Source: Streptomyces yatensis (GTDB lineage Bacteria; Actinomycetota; Actinomycetes; Streptomycetales; Streptomycetaceae). From it: 64,000 nucleotides of DNA. This document shows positions 20,954-29,349 of the stretch, piece after piece (within the stretch, counting starts at the first letter, position 1; every line of letters starts with the position of its first letter). The position numbers were made by a program, and so were the translations under genes. The stretch is taken from contig NZ_CP072941.1 of assembly GCF_018069625.1 (NCBI RefSeq), positions 9,362,001-9,426,000 on the forward strand. Direction: 5' to 3'. The notes under the pieces are model-generated. The model was not told where the DNA came from. It saw nothing but the letters and a program-made list of their open reading frames with translations, and ran no database searches.

Positions 20954-21712
20954 TCAGCCGGCGGTTTCGAGCAGCGCCTCCGCCTCGGCGACCACCTCTG
21001 CCAGCGCGGCGGGCTCCGGCCGCAGCCCTGCCACGATCGTGTCGATACCGCGCAGACCCGCCCGCTGGAGGAGGCGCTTCTCGTTGGTGGCCCATTCACC
21101 GCGCGCCGCCAGCACCGCGTGCGCCGTCTGCAGGGCGGCGGTCGCCAACGCCCCCGCCACCTCGGTGGCCTGGCCACGTCCGACGTACGAGGCCGAGGCG
21201 TACCGCAGTGTCAGCGCCGCGCGCCCGCGCCACACCGGAGGCGCCGCCTCGCGCAGCGCCTCCGGGTACTCGGGGCGGGGCAGGGTGCCCCGCAGCACCT
21301 GGTTGAGGGCGAGTTCGGCCACCACCAGATAGCTGGGGATGCCCGCGAGGTGGAACATCAGCGGCTCCCAGTGGAAGCGGCCCTGCCGCGACTCGGCGAG
21401 TTCGTGTTCCACCAACTCCAGGTCGCGGTAGTGGACGTCCACGCGCCGTCCGTCGATCGTCAGCCAGGCGCCCCCGTTGAACACACCACCGCCCCACTCG
21501 CCGAGCTCGGAGACCTCGCCGGCCCAGCCGACGGCCCGCAGGTCGGCCGGGTCGAAGCCGCCCCGGTAGTACACGGCCAGGTCCCAGTCGCTCTCCGGGG
21601 TGTGGGTGCCTTGCGCACGCGAGCCCCCGAGGGTGACGGCGCGTACGGCGGGCAGGGCGGCGAGTCGCTCGGCGACCTCGTCGAGAAACGTGGCGTCGGT
21701 CAGGTCGGTCAT
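20954..21712 (-). CDS. Nucleotidyltransferase-domain protein
   Basis: 252 residues. The nucleotidyltransferase signature GGSRAQGTHTPESDWDLAVY sits near residues 25-45, with the two metal-binding acids in SDWD and a third in RRVDVHYRD. The C-terminal half is helical, like kanamycin-nucleotidyltransferase or DUF4037-type proteins. The ATG at 21712 (MTDLTD) matches the start of the conserved fold; longer in-frame codons upstream add unrelated sequence. It converges on the two-component genes with a 22-base gap. The substrate is unknown; such enzymes modify aminoglycosides, nucleic acids or small metabolites. Confidence 0.85.
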   Translation of the reverse strand: MTDLTDATFLDEVAERLAALPAVRAVTLGGSRAQGTHTPESDWDLAVYYRGGFDPADLRAVGWAGEVSELGEWGGGVFNGGAWLTIDGRRVDVHYRDLELVEHELAESRQGRFHWEPLMFHLAGIPSYLVVAELALNQVLRGTLPRPEYPEALREAAPPVWRGRAALTLRYASASYVGRGQATEVAGALATAALQTAHAVLAARGEWATNEKRLLQRAGLRGIDTIVAGLRPEPAALAEVVAEAEALLETAG

Positions 21713-21890
21713 ACGGATCCGATCGTGTGAAGTGGATGACGGGTGCTGCGGGCACAACGATCGGACGCCGGAGCACAGGCTCGGACGGCGTTCACGCGGA
21801 TCGCGATCGGTGCGCCGGGTCATCACTTCATGAGCCGACCTTACCGCCCCCGCCGGGACCCGGGCCCGCCGCGCCGGAAGACCGACGGAG

Positions 21891-21956
21891 GGCGGGCGGA
21901 CCACCGACGGTTGGCGGGCGGACCACCGACGGTTGGTGGCCGGACCACCGACGGAC
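21891..21956. repeat. Three 22-bp tandem repeats
   Basis: Two identical copies of GGCGGGCGGACCACCGACGGTT and a third with four changes lie between two minus-strand genes. They are 30 bases past the stop of the reductase gene and upstream of the nucleotidyltransferase. There are no spacers, so this is not a CRISPR array. Confidence 0.9.
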
Positions 21957-21986
21957 GGCGGGCGGGCGGCCCGGGCCAGGGGCGGT

Positions 21987-23069
21987 TCAGCCCTTCACCA
22001 GGCCCAGGCGGAACAGGCTCTCCGCGGTGTCGACGATGGTCGTCACCGGATCGCGCGGGGTCCAGCCGAAGGTGGCACGCGCCTTCTCGTTCCGCAGGAC
22101 CGGTACCTTCTCCGCCTGCCCGGCCGCTTCCCGCAGCGCCGGATCGGCGCCGGCGGCCTCCCGTAGCTCTTCGTCGCTCACCTCATGCATCGGTACCCGG
22201 GCGGCGCGCTCTCCGAGGTGCTCGGCCAGTATCCGAGCGATCCACAGGAAGCTGACGGCCCGTTCGCCGCTGGCGAGGAAGCGCTGCCCGGCCGCGGCGG
22301 GGTGGGTCATGGCCCGCAGATGGAGGTCGGCCACATCGCGCACGTCCACCATGCCGAAGTGCATTCGAGGGGCGGCCTCCATCGCCCCTTCCAGCATCGC
22401 CTTCACGAGCTCCGTCGAGGCGGAGAGCCGGGGGCCGAGCGCCGGACCGAAGATGCCGCTCGGGTTGATCACCGCCAGTTCGAGGCCGTCCCCCTCCTTC
22501 GCCACGAAATCCCAGGCGGCCAGCTCCGCGATGGTCTTGGACCGGATGTAGGGCGGGTTGTCGTCCGCGGGGTCGGTCCAGTCGCTCTCGTCGTAGGTGT
22601 CACCGTCCTTGGAGCTGTATCCCACCGCGGCGAACGAGGACGTCATCACGACCCTGCGCACACCGTGGTCCCGTGCGGCCCGCAGCACCCGCAGGGTGCC
22701 GTCCCGTGCGGGGACGATCAGCTCGTCCGCGTTTTCCGGCTGGACGGAGGGGAACGGCGACGCGACATGCAGAACGTGGGTGCACCCGGCCACCGCGTCG
22801 TCCCAGCCGTCGTCCGCCGTCAGGTCGGCGCCGACGATGTCGAGCCGCCCGCCCGGCTCGACACCGGAGGCCGCGACGGCCGACCGGACGCTCGCGGCGG
22901 CGCTCGCCGCCCGGCCGTGCGAACGGACCGTGGTGCGCACCCGATGGCCGCTCCGCAGCAGGCCACTGATCACATGGGTGCCGACATAGCCATTGCCTCC
23001 GGTCACCAGGACGAGTTCGCCACCACCAGGGTCGGTGTCAGCGGACACGGGGACAGTGTTGCCTTCCAT
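21987..23069 (-). CDS. NAD(P)-dependent aldehyde/dihydroflavonol reductase-like SDR
   Basis: 360 residues of the extended short-chain dehydrogenase family. The Rossmann motif VTGGNGYVGTHV is at the N-terminus, then VLHVASPFP, the catalytic Ser in MTSSFAAVG, and YxxxK as YIRSK. The DFR/cinnamoyl-CoA reductase subgroup (yeast Gre2-like) reduces carbonyls of aldehydes and ketones. The ATG at 23069 (MEGNTV) has AAAGGA five bases upstream. The MerR gene begins upstream on the same strand with a 33-base gap, so the two form an operon and the reductase is probably induced by a MerR-sensed compound. Confidence 0.9.
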   Translation of the reverse strand: MEGNTVPVSADTDPGGGELVLVTGGNGYVGTHVISGLLRSGHRVRTTVRSHGRAASAAASVRSAVAASGVEPGGRLDIVGADLTADDGWDDAVAGCTHVLHVASPFPSVQPENADELIVPARDGTLRVLRAARDHGVRRVVMTSSFAAVGYSSKDGDTYDESDWTDPADDNPPYIRSKTIAELAAWDFVAKEGDGLELAVINPSGIFGPALGPRLSASTELVKAMLEGAMEAAPRMHFGMVDVRDVADLHLRAMTHPAAAGQRFLASGERAVSFLWIARILAEHLGERAARVPMHEVSDEELREAAGADPALREAAGQAEKVPVLRNEKARATFGWTPRDPVTTIVDTAESLFRLGLVKG

Positions 23070-23102
23070 GAATTCCTTTGCATCCTTTCCGAAACGCACT
23101 GC

Positions 23103-23519
23103 TCACAGCGCGTCGATAACGCCCGTGATCTCGTCGATCGCCCGGTGCTCCGCATCGGTGTCGGCGCGCTCCCGCGCGTCCCACATCTCCGCCTTGAGCC
23201 GCAGATAGCGCAGACGGACCGCCATGAGCGCCATCTCCCGCTCCAGGCGCTCCGCATTGCGCCGGAAGAGGTCGCGCAGGGGCGCGGCGCCCTGCGCGCC
23301 CTCGTCGAGGTGGCTGAGGTAGGCACGCATGTCCTGCACGCTCATGCCGGTCGATCGCAGACACCCCAGCGCCTTGATCGTCTCCACCACGGTGGGGTGG
23401 TAGCGCCGGTGGCCACTGTCCCGGTCGCGGTCCACCGCGGGGATCAGGCCGATCTTCTCGTAGTAGCGCAGTGTCGGCTCCGAGAGGCCGCTCAGTCTCG
23501 ACACCTGCTGGATGGTCAT
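23103..23519 (-). CDS. MerR-family transcriptional regulator
   Basis: 138 residues. An N-terminal MerR winged helix (MTIQQVSRLSGLSEPTLRYYE) is followed by the GHRRY wing and a long dimerisation coiled coil (residues 70-130). I used the ATG at 23519 with GAGG seven bases upstream; two earlier in-frame ATGs exist. It has no metal-binding Cys cluster, so it fits the drug- or stress-sensing branch rather than metal sensors. It is the first gene of an operon with the downstream reductase. Confidence 0.9.
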   Translation of the reverse strand: MTIQQVSRLSGLSEPTLRYYEKIGLIPAVDRDRDSGHRRYHPTVVETIKALGCLRSTGMSVQDMRAYLSHLDEGAQGAAPLRDLFRRNAERLEREMALMAVRLRYLRLKAEMWDARERADTDAEHRAIDEITGVIDAL

Positions 23520-23570
23520 CGGGGAGCCTCGGACCTCTGTCCCTGTCGTTGTCATATGACGAGCATCCGA

Positions 23571-23595
23571 CACTTGAAGCGCTTGAGGTCAAGTG
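23571..23595 (-). promoter_or_regulatory. MerR-type operator/promoter
   Basis: CACTTGA and TCAAGTG flank 11 bases. Read on the minus strand it begins CACTTGACCTCAAG, with TTGACC as a likely -35 box. MerR regulators bind such dyads in elongated-spacer promoters, so autoregulation of the MerR-reductase operon is likely. Confidence 0.7.
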
Positions 23596-23633
23596 CGATC
23601 GACAGGCCGTGCCGAAACTGCCGGGCCGGTGGG

Positions 23634-25124
23634 CTACCGGGACGTCCCGGGCGTGGCGACGCCGGACGCCGGCGTGGGCGCGCCGGGGCGCCGTCCGGGC
23701 GTGGCGATGGGGATGTCGCGCATCAGGAGCAGCCCCCCGAGGGCGAGGAGCCCGGCGGCGCTTCCGCTCCAGGCGATGGTGGAGCCGATGGCCGGCGCGG
23801 TGGGCGCGGCCGTGCCGGAGTGGCCGATCAGGGACTGTGCGCAGGCCAGGCCGACCGCGCCGCCGAGCTGCTTGGTGAGCGCGGAGCCCGCGGTGGCGGT
23901 GCCCATGTCGGCGCGCGGGACGGAGTTCTGGGTGGCGATGGTGAGCCCGCCCATGGCCGGTCCGGTGCCGAGCCCGATGAGCAGCAGCAGGACGGACGTC
24001 AGCGCGAGCGGCGTCGTGGCCCTCAGCGCGACGAAGGCGGCGGTGCCGGCGGTGAGCAGCCCCGCTCCGGTCAGCAGGACCGGCTTGACGTGCCCGCTGC
24101 GCAGCACGGCGGCCGCGGTGAGCCGGTTGCCGAGGGTCATGCCGATGAGCAGGGGGAGCAGCAGCAGACCGGAGGCGGTGGCCGAATGGCCGCGGATGTG
24201 CTGGAAGTACAGCGGCAGGAAGATCCCCACCGGCAGGGCGGCGACCTGGAAGAAGAAACCGGCGGTCAGCAGGGCCGTGTAGGTGCGGTGCCGGAACAGC
24301 CGCAGGGGCAGGACGGGGACGGTGGCCCGCCGCTCGACCGGTACGAGCGACGCGAGCAGCGCCAGACCGCCGAGCAGACAGCCCATGACGGCCGGGTCCG
24401 TCCAGGCGGGGGCGTGTCCGGCGGTCGCGTTGCCTTTGAGGCTGAGGCCGGTCAGCGCCAGGGAGAGCCCGGCGGCGAGGAGGAGGATCCCCGCCGCGTC
24501 GAGCCGGCCGGACGGCGGGGCGGCGGGACGGCGGTCGGGCAGGGCCAGGGCGATGACGGCGATGGCGGCCAGCCCGAGGGGGAGGTTGAGCCAGAACGCC
24601 CAGCGCCAGCCGACGTGATCGGCGAGCAGCCCACCGAGGAGCGGGCCGCCGACCATGCCCGTGATCATCATGGTGGCCATCGCCGTCTGCATCCGGATCA
24701 GGCCCTGGGGGCGGGAGGGTGGGTGGAGGTCGCGGACCAGCGCCATGCCGAGGGTCAGCAGGGCTCCGGCGCCCAGGCCCTGGAGCGCGCGGGAGAGGAC
24801 CAGCGCCGGCATGGCGGCGGACAGGCCGCAGGCGACGGAGCCGATCAGGAAGACGATGAGCCCGCCGATCAGTAACCGGCGGCGGCCGTAGAGGTCGGAG
24901 AAGCGGCCGTAGACCGGCACGCTGACGGAGGAGGTCAGCAGATAGGCGGTGACGAGCCAGACGTACCAGGCGTCCCCTCCGCCGATCCGCTCGACGATGC
25001 GGGGCAGCGCGGTGCCGACCACGGTGCCGTCCAGCATGGCCAGGAAGGCACAGCCCAGCAGGGCGAGGGTGACCAGGGTCCGGCGACGGGGCGGGAGTTC
25101 GGCGTACGTGTCGGGTCCGGTCAC
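23634..25124 (-). CDS. MFS drug efflux transporter, DHA2 type
   Basis: 496 residues, about 14 membrane helices. Motifs: LDGTVVGTALPRIVERIG in helix 1, motif A as GRFSDLYGRRRLL, and a C-type segment MITGMVGGPLLGGLLADHVGWRWAFWLNLPLG, abbreviated here to the family block. The GTG start at 25124 overlaps the stop of the TetR gene upstream (GTGA), so repressor and pump are co-translated from one promoter. Confidence 0.93.
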   Translation of the reverse strand: MTGPDTYAELPPRRRTLVTLALLGCAFLAMLDGTVVGTALPRIVERIGGGDAWYVWLVTAYLLTSSVSVPVYGRFSDLYGRRRLLIGGLIVFLIGSVACGLSAAMPALVLSRALQGLGAGALLTLGMALVRDLHPPSRPQGLIRMQTAMATMMITGMVGGPLLGGLLADHVGWRWAFWLNLPLGLAAIAVIALALPDRRPAAPPSGRLDAAGILLLAAGLSLALTGLSLKGNATAGHAPAWTDPAVMGCLLGGLALLASLVPVERRATVPVLPLRLFRHRTYTALLTAGFFFQVAALPVGIFLPLYFQHIRGHSATASGLLLLPLLIGMTLGNRLTAAAVLRSGHVKPVLLTGAGLLTAGTAAFVALRATTPLALTSVLLLLIGLGTGPAMGGLTIATQNSVPRADMGTATAGSALTKQLGGAVGLACAQSLIGHSGTAAPTAPAIGSTIAWSGSAAGLLALGGLLLMRDIPIATPGRRPGAPTPASGVATPGTSR

Positions 25125-25753
25125 CTGGCCTCCCCGGGTGCCGCGAGCGCGCCGTTCAGGAAGAGGTCCACGACTTCCTCGGTGGTCAGCGGCTCGGGGG
25201 CACCCAGCCGCCCGGCCGACATCAGCGTCAGCTGGAAGGCGTCCGCGAGCCGTTCCGGGGCGAGCCGCAGACTGTCCCGGTCGGGCTCGAAGAGCGCGGC
25301 CAGCGCCGCGCGCGGCCGGGCCAGGCTCGCCTCGCGGTCCGGGAGGCGCCCGTCCTTATCGGGCTTGGGGGCGACACGTTCCAGCCGCCCGGCCGCCGCG
25401 AGCGCCCCGGCGACCGCGCCGATGCGCGCCATGTGCCCGCGCACCACATCGGCCGCCTCGGCGAGCCGGTCGGCCAGCGGCTGGTCCAGGGCGATCGACT
25501 CCAGATGGGCCACGGTGTCATCGGGCCGCACGGCCTCGGCCATACAGGCCGCGAGCAGGGCGTCCTTGTCCTCGAAGACGCGGAAGATCGTGCCTTCCCC
25601 GATGCCCGCGGCCCGGGCGATCTTCGCCGTCGTCACGGAGGCACCGTATTCGACGACCAGGGGCAGCGCGGCGGCGACGATCATCGCGCGGCGCTGGTCG
25701 GGATCCATGGCCGGCGCACGGCGCCGGGGCGGGGTGGAGGGGTTCTCTGGCAT
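25121..25753 (-). CDS. TetR-family transcriptional repressor
   Basis: 210 residues. The TetR helix-turn-helix is ASVTTAKIARAAGIGEGTIFRVFEDKDALL (residues 37-66); the ligand domain fills the rest. The ATG at 25753 starts MPENPS. It is the first gene of a two-gene operon with the MFS pump, and a perfect 22-bp palindrome lies 11 bases upstream of its start, so it should repress itself and the pump until a drug-like ligand binds. Confidence 0.93.
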   Translation of the reverse strand: MPENPSTPPRRRAPAMDPDQRRAMIVAAALPLVVEYGASVTTAKIARAAGIGEGTIFRVFEDKDALLAACMAEAVRPDDTVAHLESIALDQPLADRLAEAADVVRGHMARIGAVAGALAAAGRLERVAPKPDKDGRLPDREASLARPRAALAALFEPDRDSLRLAPERLADAFQLTLMSAGRLGAPEPLTTEEVVDLFLNGALAAPGEAR

Positions 25754-25764
25754 GCCGGTACCGT

Positions 25765-25786
25765 ACGGAGTGAGTACTCACTCCGT
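25765..25786. promoter_or_regulatory. 22-bp perfect palindrome, TetR operator
   Basis: Every base from 25765 to 25786 pairs with its partner around the central GTAC; the core is GGAGTGAGTACTCACTCC. It lies just upstream of the TetR-pump operon, as expected of an autoregulatory operator. Confidence 0.88.
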
Positions 25787-25864
25787 CAATGCGTTACGAC
25801 GAGTCACCAGGGGAGCGCGGGGCCCGACCACTTGGCCCCGCCCTGCTCGTCCGCCCCGGCCCGA

Positions 25865-28273
25865 TCACACGAGCCGCCACAGATGGTCGTCGGTTCCGTT
25901 GTCGTCGTACTGCACCACCTGGGCGCTGTTGGCGGTGGACATGCCGTCGACGCCCAGCACCTTCTGGCTGTTCTTGTTGAGGACGCGGAACCATCCGTCG
26001 CCGTTGTCCACCTTCCTCCAGAGGTGATCGGCCGTGCCGTTGTCCTCGTACTGGACGACGATGGCGCTGTTGGCGGTCGACATCCGGTCGACGCCCAGGA
26101 CCTTGCCGCTGTGGCCGTTGCGGATCAGGAACCAGCCGTCGCCCCGGTCGATCCACTGCCAGGCGTGGTCTCCCGTCGGCGTGTTGTCGTACTGCACCAC
26201 ACGGGCGCTGTTGGCCGTGGACATCTGGTCGACCGCCAGCACCTTGCCGCTGTGCTTGTTCCGCAGACGGCGGAAGGGCGGCTCCGGGGTCCAAGCCCGG
26301 CCGTCCGGCGTGGCCGTCGGAAAGCAGGTGACGCGCAGCCGGGCCGCGCCCATGGGGATGAGGGTGACCGTCTCGGCCGGTGTGTCGGCACGGGCCGGGC
26401 TCTGCTGCAGCGGGGTGACCACCTGCTCGTCGTCGGAGACCCACTCGGGGATGCGACGCGCCTGGGCGGTCATGCGGACCGGGGTGCCCTCGTGAGTGAA
26501 GGGATTGGCGGCGAGCGGACCGTCGTCGCGGGTGAGGACGGGAAGGGCTCCGGGGGCGAGGCCGTAGTTCCACGGCGTGGTGGCGTGCACTTCGTACTCG
26601 GGGAAGGTGTCGGTGCCGGCGTAGCGCACGAAGTCCTCGCCGATGCGCAGGGAGTACGTCAGCGGGCCGTGGTCGACACTGACCGCGCCGTGCTGGGCGG
26701 ACCAGGTCCGCAGGGTGGTGCGCTGCGGCAGGCGGATCGTCACCACATCGCCGTCCGTCCAGCTCCGGTCGACCTTGACGAAGGCCGGACCGCCGCGCGC
26801 GGCCACCGCCCGGCCGTTGACCTCGATACGGGGGTTCTCGCACCAGCCGGGGATGCGCAGATGGAGCGGGAAGGCCACCTTCTCGCGGGTGGCCAGGGTG
26901 AGCCTGATGGTCTCGTCGAACGGATAGTCGGTGTCCTCGGTGAAGGTGACCGCCGTACCGCCGGCCACCTTCGCGCTCACCTGGCACGCGGCGTAGAGGG
27001 AGGCGGCGAGCCCCTTGTCGGGAGTGGCCAGCCACAGCTCCTCGGCGAAGTACGGCCAGCCCATGCCGTAGTTGTGCGGACAGCAGCGGTACTGGTCGAC
27101 GCCCGGCTGGTACGACTGCATCGCGAAGCCGTTCTGGAACTGCCCCTGGGACTTCACCGCGTTGTTCAGATCGATGCTGTTCGCGCTGGTGATGTAGTGG
27201 GTGCCGGTGCCCTGGGGGTCGAGGGCGGCGGGCAGCATGTTGAAGGCCAGGTCCTCGCAGCGGTCCGCCCAGACCGGGTCGCCGGTGACCCGGGTCAGCA
27301 GCTCATGGCTGGCCATGAACTCGACGATGCCACAGGTCTCGAACCCCTGCCGGGGGTCCGCGAAACCGGGGCGGTAGTTCTCGTCGCCGGCGATGCCACC
27401 GCCCGGGAACTGGCCGTACGCACCGAGCACCGACGCATAGGTGCGGTAGGTCGCCTGTCTGAGCTCGGCGGAGCCGGTCAGCTGCGCGTACTGGGCGGGC
27501 TCGCGGAAGCCCTGGGCGATATTGACGTTGTGCGGGCTCGGGAGGTTGTCGACCCAATTGGCGCCGTACGTATGCATCTTGTGGACGAGGTCGAGGAGAA
27601 ATGCCTCGCCGGTGCGGCGGTACAGCCACATCGCGGTGTCGAGCCCGTCGCCCCAGCGGTAGGAGACCCAGCTGGAGTCGAAGGCGCCCGGCCCCTGCGC
27701 GTTCATGAAGCTCAGGAAGCGGGTCAGGAAGGGGATCACGCGCTGGTCGCCGGTGAACTCCTCATGGGTGCGCAGGGCCATGAGGAGGGGGAGGTACGGC
27801 CAGAAGTCGGGGCCACCGTTCAGCTTTGTCCGCAGGGAGCGCGGCCCGAAGAAGCCGTCGCTCTGCTGGGTGGCGAGGATGGCGTCGATCCATTTGCGGG
27901 AGTTCGCGAGCGCTGCCTGGTCACGGGTGGCCACGGCCAGCGGGACATAGCCACGCAGCCAGTAGGGCACCTCCTCCCAGCCGTCCTGGTCCGGGTGGGT
28001 CCAGCCGGTGGCATCGAAGTCGAGGAAGTGCGAGCGCTCCTCGTACCGGCCGCAGAGTCCATGGAGTTGGAGACGGAGCTGCTCGGCCAGCCATCCGCGC
28101 GGGGTGACGCTCCCGGACGGGAGCCGGTCGAGGGCGTCGGCCAGCGGGGCCCTCGGCCGCCGGGCCGGGGATGCCGAGGATGCCACGGCGGCCGGGGCCA
28201 GGTGGGCGGCGAGCGCGGGGGTGCCGAGGGTGAGGGCGCTGGTGCGGAGGAAGCGACGTCGGTCGAGGGGCAT
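25865..28273 (-). CDS. Tat-exported GH127-like glycoside hydrolase with ricin-type repeats
   Basis: 802 residues. It begins with a twin-arginine signal (DRRRFLRTSALTLG). A GH127/DUF1680 beta-L-arabinofuranosidase-like catalytic region spans about 45-640, with the cysteine nucleophile and zinc-site pattern E312-T-C314 and C397-C398-P-H-N, matching the Glu/Cys/Cys-Cys set known from HypBA1. Three ricin B-type (CBM13-like) repeats of about 45 residues close the protein, each with KVL(A/G)VDxMSTANSAxVVQY and an ending W. It probably acts outside the cell on arabinose-containing plant glycans, with the lectin repeats holding the substrate. It is followed, in the 28.3-28.5 kb gap, by a divergent methyltransferase gene. 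Confidence 0.9.
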   Translation of the reverse strand: MPLDRRRFLRTSALTLGTPALAAHLAPAAVASSASPARRPRAPLADALDRLPSGSVTPRGWLAEQLRLQLHGLCGRYEERSHFLDFDATGWTHPDQDGWEEVPYWLRGYVPLAVATRDQAALANSRKWIDAILATQQSDGFFGPRSLRTKLNGGPDFWPYLPLLMALRTHEEFTGDQRVIPFLTRFLSFMNAQGPGAFDSSWVSYRWGDGLDTAMWLYRRTGEAFLLDLVHKMHTYGANWVDNLPSPHNVNIAQGFREPAQYAQLTGSAELRQATYRTYASVLGAYGQFPGGGIAGDENYRPGFADPRQGFETCGIVEFMASHELLTRVTGDPVWADRCEDLAFNMLPAALDPQGTGTHYITSANSIDLNNAVKSQGQFQNGFAMQSYQPGVDQYRCCPHNYGMGWPYFAEELWLATPDKGLAASLYAACQVSAKVAGGTAVTFTEDTDYPFDETIRLTLATREKVAFPLHLRIPGWCENPRIEVNGRAVAARGGPAFVKVDRSWTDGDVVTIRLPQRTTLRTWSAQHGAVSVDHGPLTYSLRIGEDFVRYAGTDTFPEYEVHATTPWNYGLAPGALPVLTRDDGPLAANPFTHEGTPVRMTAQARRIPEWVSDDEQVVTPLQQSPARADTPAETVTLIPMGAARLRVTCFPTATPDGRAWTPEPPFRRLRNKHSGKVLAVDQMSTANSARVVQYDNTPTGDHAWQWIDRGDGWFLIRNGHSGKVLGVDRMSTANSAIVVQYEDNGTADHLWRKVDNGDGWFRVLNKNSQKVLGVDGMSTANSAQVVQYDDNGTDDHLWRLV

Positions 28274-28482
28274 CGTGCGGCTCCTGTCGGTGGGGTGCCG
28301 AGGAAGTGCCGAGGAAGTGCCGGGGGATGGTCAAGGACGACACGTCGTGCCTGACATCGTTGTCGGGCATCACAGCACGCCACCGGCGCCCTGTCCAGGT
28401 GCATGACAGGTCGGGGCGTGACAAGTGACTCAGTGCGACACGTACGACCGCCCTGCGCCGGTGGGGCTCTATGCTGAGGGTG

Positions 28483-29214
28483 ATGTCCGCACCCCAGGGC
28501 CCCACCTTCCGTGAGCTCGTCGTCCAGGCGCTGTCGTCCGTCGAGCACGGCTACGACCTGCTGGCCCCGAAGTTCGACCACACCGGATATCGGACCCCCG
28601 CTTCGGTGCTGGACTCGGTGACCGACGCTCTGCGCGGGCTCGGGCCCTTCGACAGCGGCCTCGACGTGTGCTGCGGAACCGGCGCGGGCATGGGTGTGCT
28701 GCGGCAGGTGTGCCGGGAGCGGATCACTGGCGTCGACTTCAGCGTCGGCATGCTGGCCGCGGGACGGGCCCGTGCGCCGATGGCGCCGGACGCCCCGCAC
28801 ACGGGTTGGGTACGCGCCGACGTACGCGCCCTTCCGTTCGGGCCGGTCTTCGACCTGGCGGTGAGCTTCGGGGCGTTCGGCCACTTCCTGCCGCGGGAGC
28901 TGCCTGGGCTCTTCACCCAGGTCCACTCCGTACTCCGCCCGGGCGGCCGGTTCGCCTTCCCGATCGGGGCACCGGCCCGTCCGGGATCCCGGCACTACTG
29001 GGAGCTCCTGGCGTTCGACACCGCGATGCGGGTGCGCAACGCGGTCTGGCGGCCGCGCTTTGTGATGTACTACCGGACCTTCCGGCTCGCGGAGGTGCGG
29101 GAAGAGCTGCTCCGGGCCGGGTTCGAGGTCGAACTGCGGGCGCTGGAGGAGCTCGGCCGGCGGGCGGACGGCAGCCCTCGCTGCCGACTGGTGGTGGCCA
29201 CCCGGCCGGTCTGA
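28483..29214 (+). CDS. Class I SAM-dependent methyltransferase
   Basis: About 243 residues with the Rossmann-like methyltransferase core: motif I as LDVCCGTGAGMG, an acidic end of strand 2 in GVDFSVGML, WVRADVRALPF (motif II region), and VLRPGGRFAF (motif III). I start at the ATG at 28483, preceded by GAGG; an ATG at 28471 is in frame. The substrate cannot be read from the sequence. It sits between two secreted-enzyme genes and shows no clear operon partner. Confidence 0.88.
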   Translation: MSAPQGPTFRELVVQALSSVEHGYDLLAPKFDHTGYRTPASVLDSVTDALRGLGPFDSGLDVCCGTGAGMGVLRQVCRERITGVDFSVGMLAAGRARAPMAPDAPHTGWVRADVRALPFGPVFDLAVSFGAFGHFLPRELPGLFTQVHSVLRPGGRFAFPIGAPARPGSRHYWELLAFDTAMRVRNAVWRPRFVMYYRTFRLAEVREELLRAGFEVELRALEELGRRADGSPRCRLVVATRPV

Positions 29215-29313
29215 GCGGGACTGTTGGCCACCGGCCGAAGCGAGCGAGACCCACGCGTACGCGGCGATCGCGGATCCATGGCGGCAACCCCAGCGCCGGT
29301 GGCGGCGACCTGA

Positions 29314-29332
29314 GGCTGACAACGTGTCAGCC
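29314..29332. promoter_or_regulatory. 19-bp dyad next to the peptidase ribosome site
   Basis: GGCTGACA and TGTCAGCC flank ACG, ending just before the AAGGGAG ribosome site of the peptidase gene. It could be an operator or a small mRNA hairpin that limits ribosome access. Confidence 0.6.
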
Positions 29333-29349
29333 ACTCAAGGGAGTTCACA

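Noticed and set aside
21891..21956. 22-bp tandem repeats as a CRISPR array
   Set aside because: The copies are contiguous with no unique spacers and there are no cas genes in the window.
22185..24875. Long plus-strand open frame (896 codons)
   Set aside because: It lies opposite the reductase, MerR and MFS genes and reads as Gly/Arg/Glu-rich low complexity; the minus-strand proteins have clear motifs.
25433..28354. Long plus-strand open frame (973 codons)
   Set aside because: It is antisense to the TetR gene and the Tat-exported GH127-like enzyme, which has intact catalytic residues.
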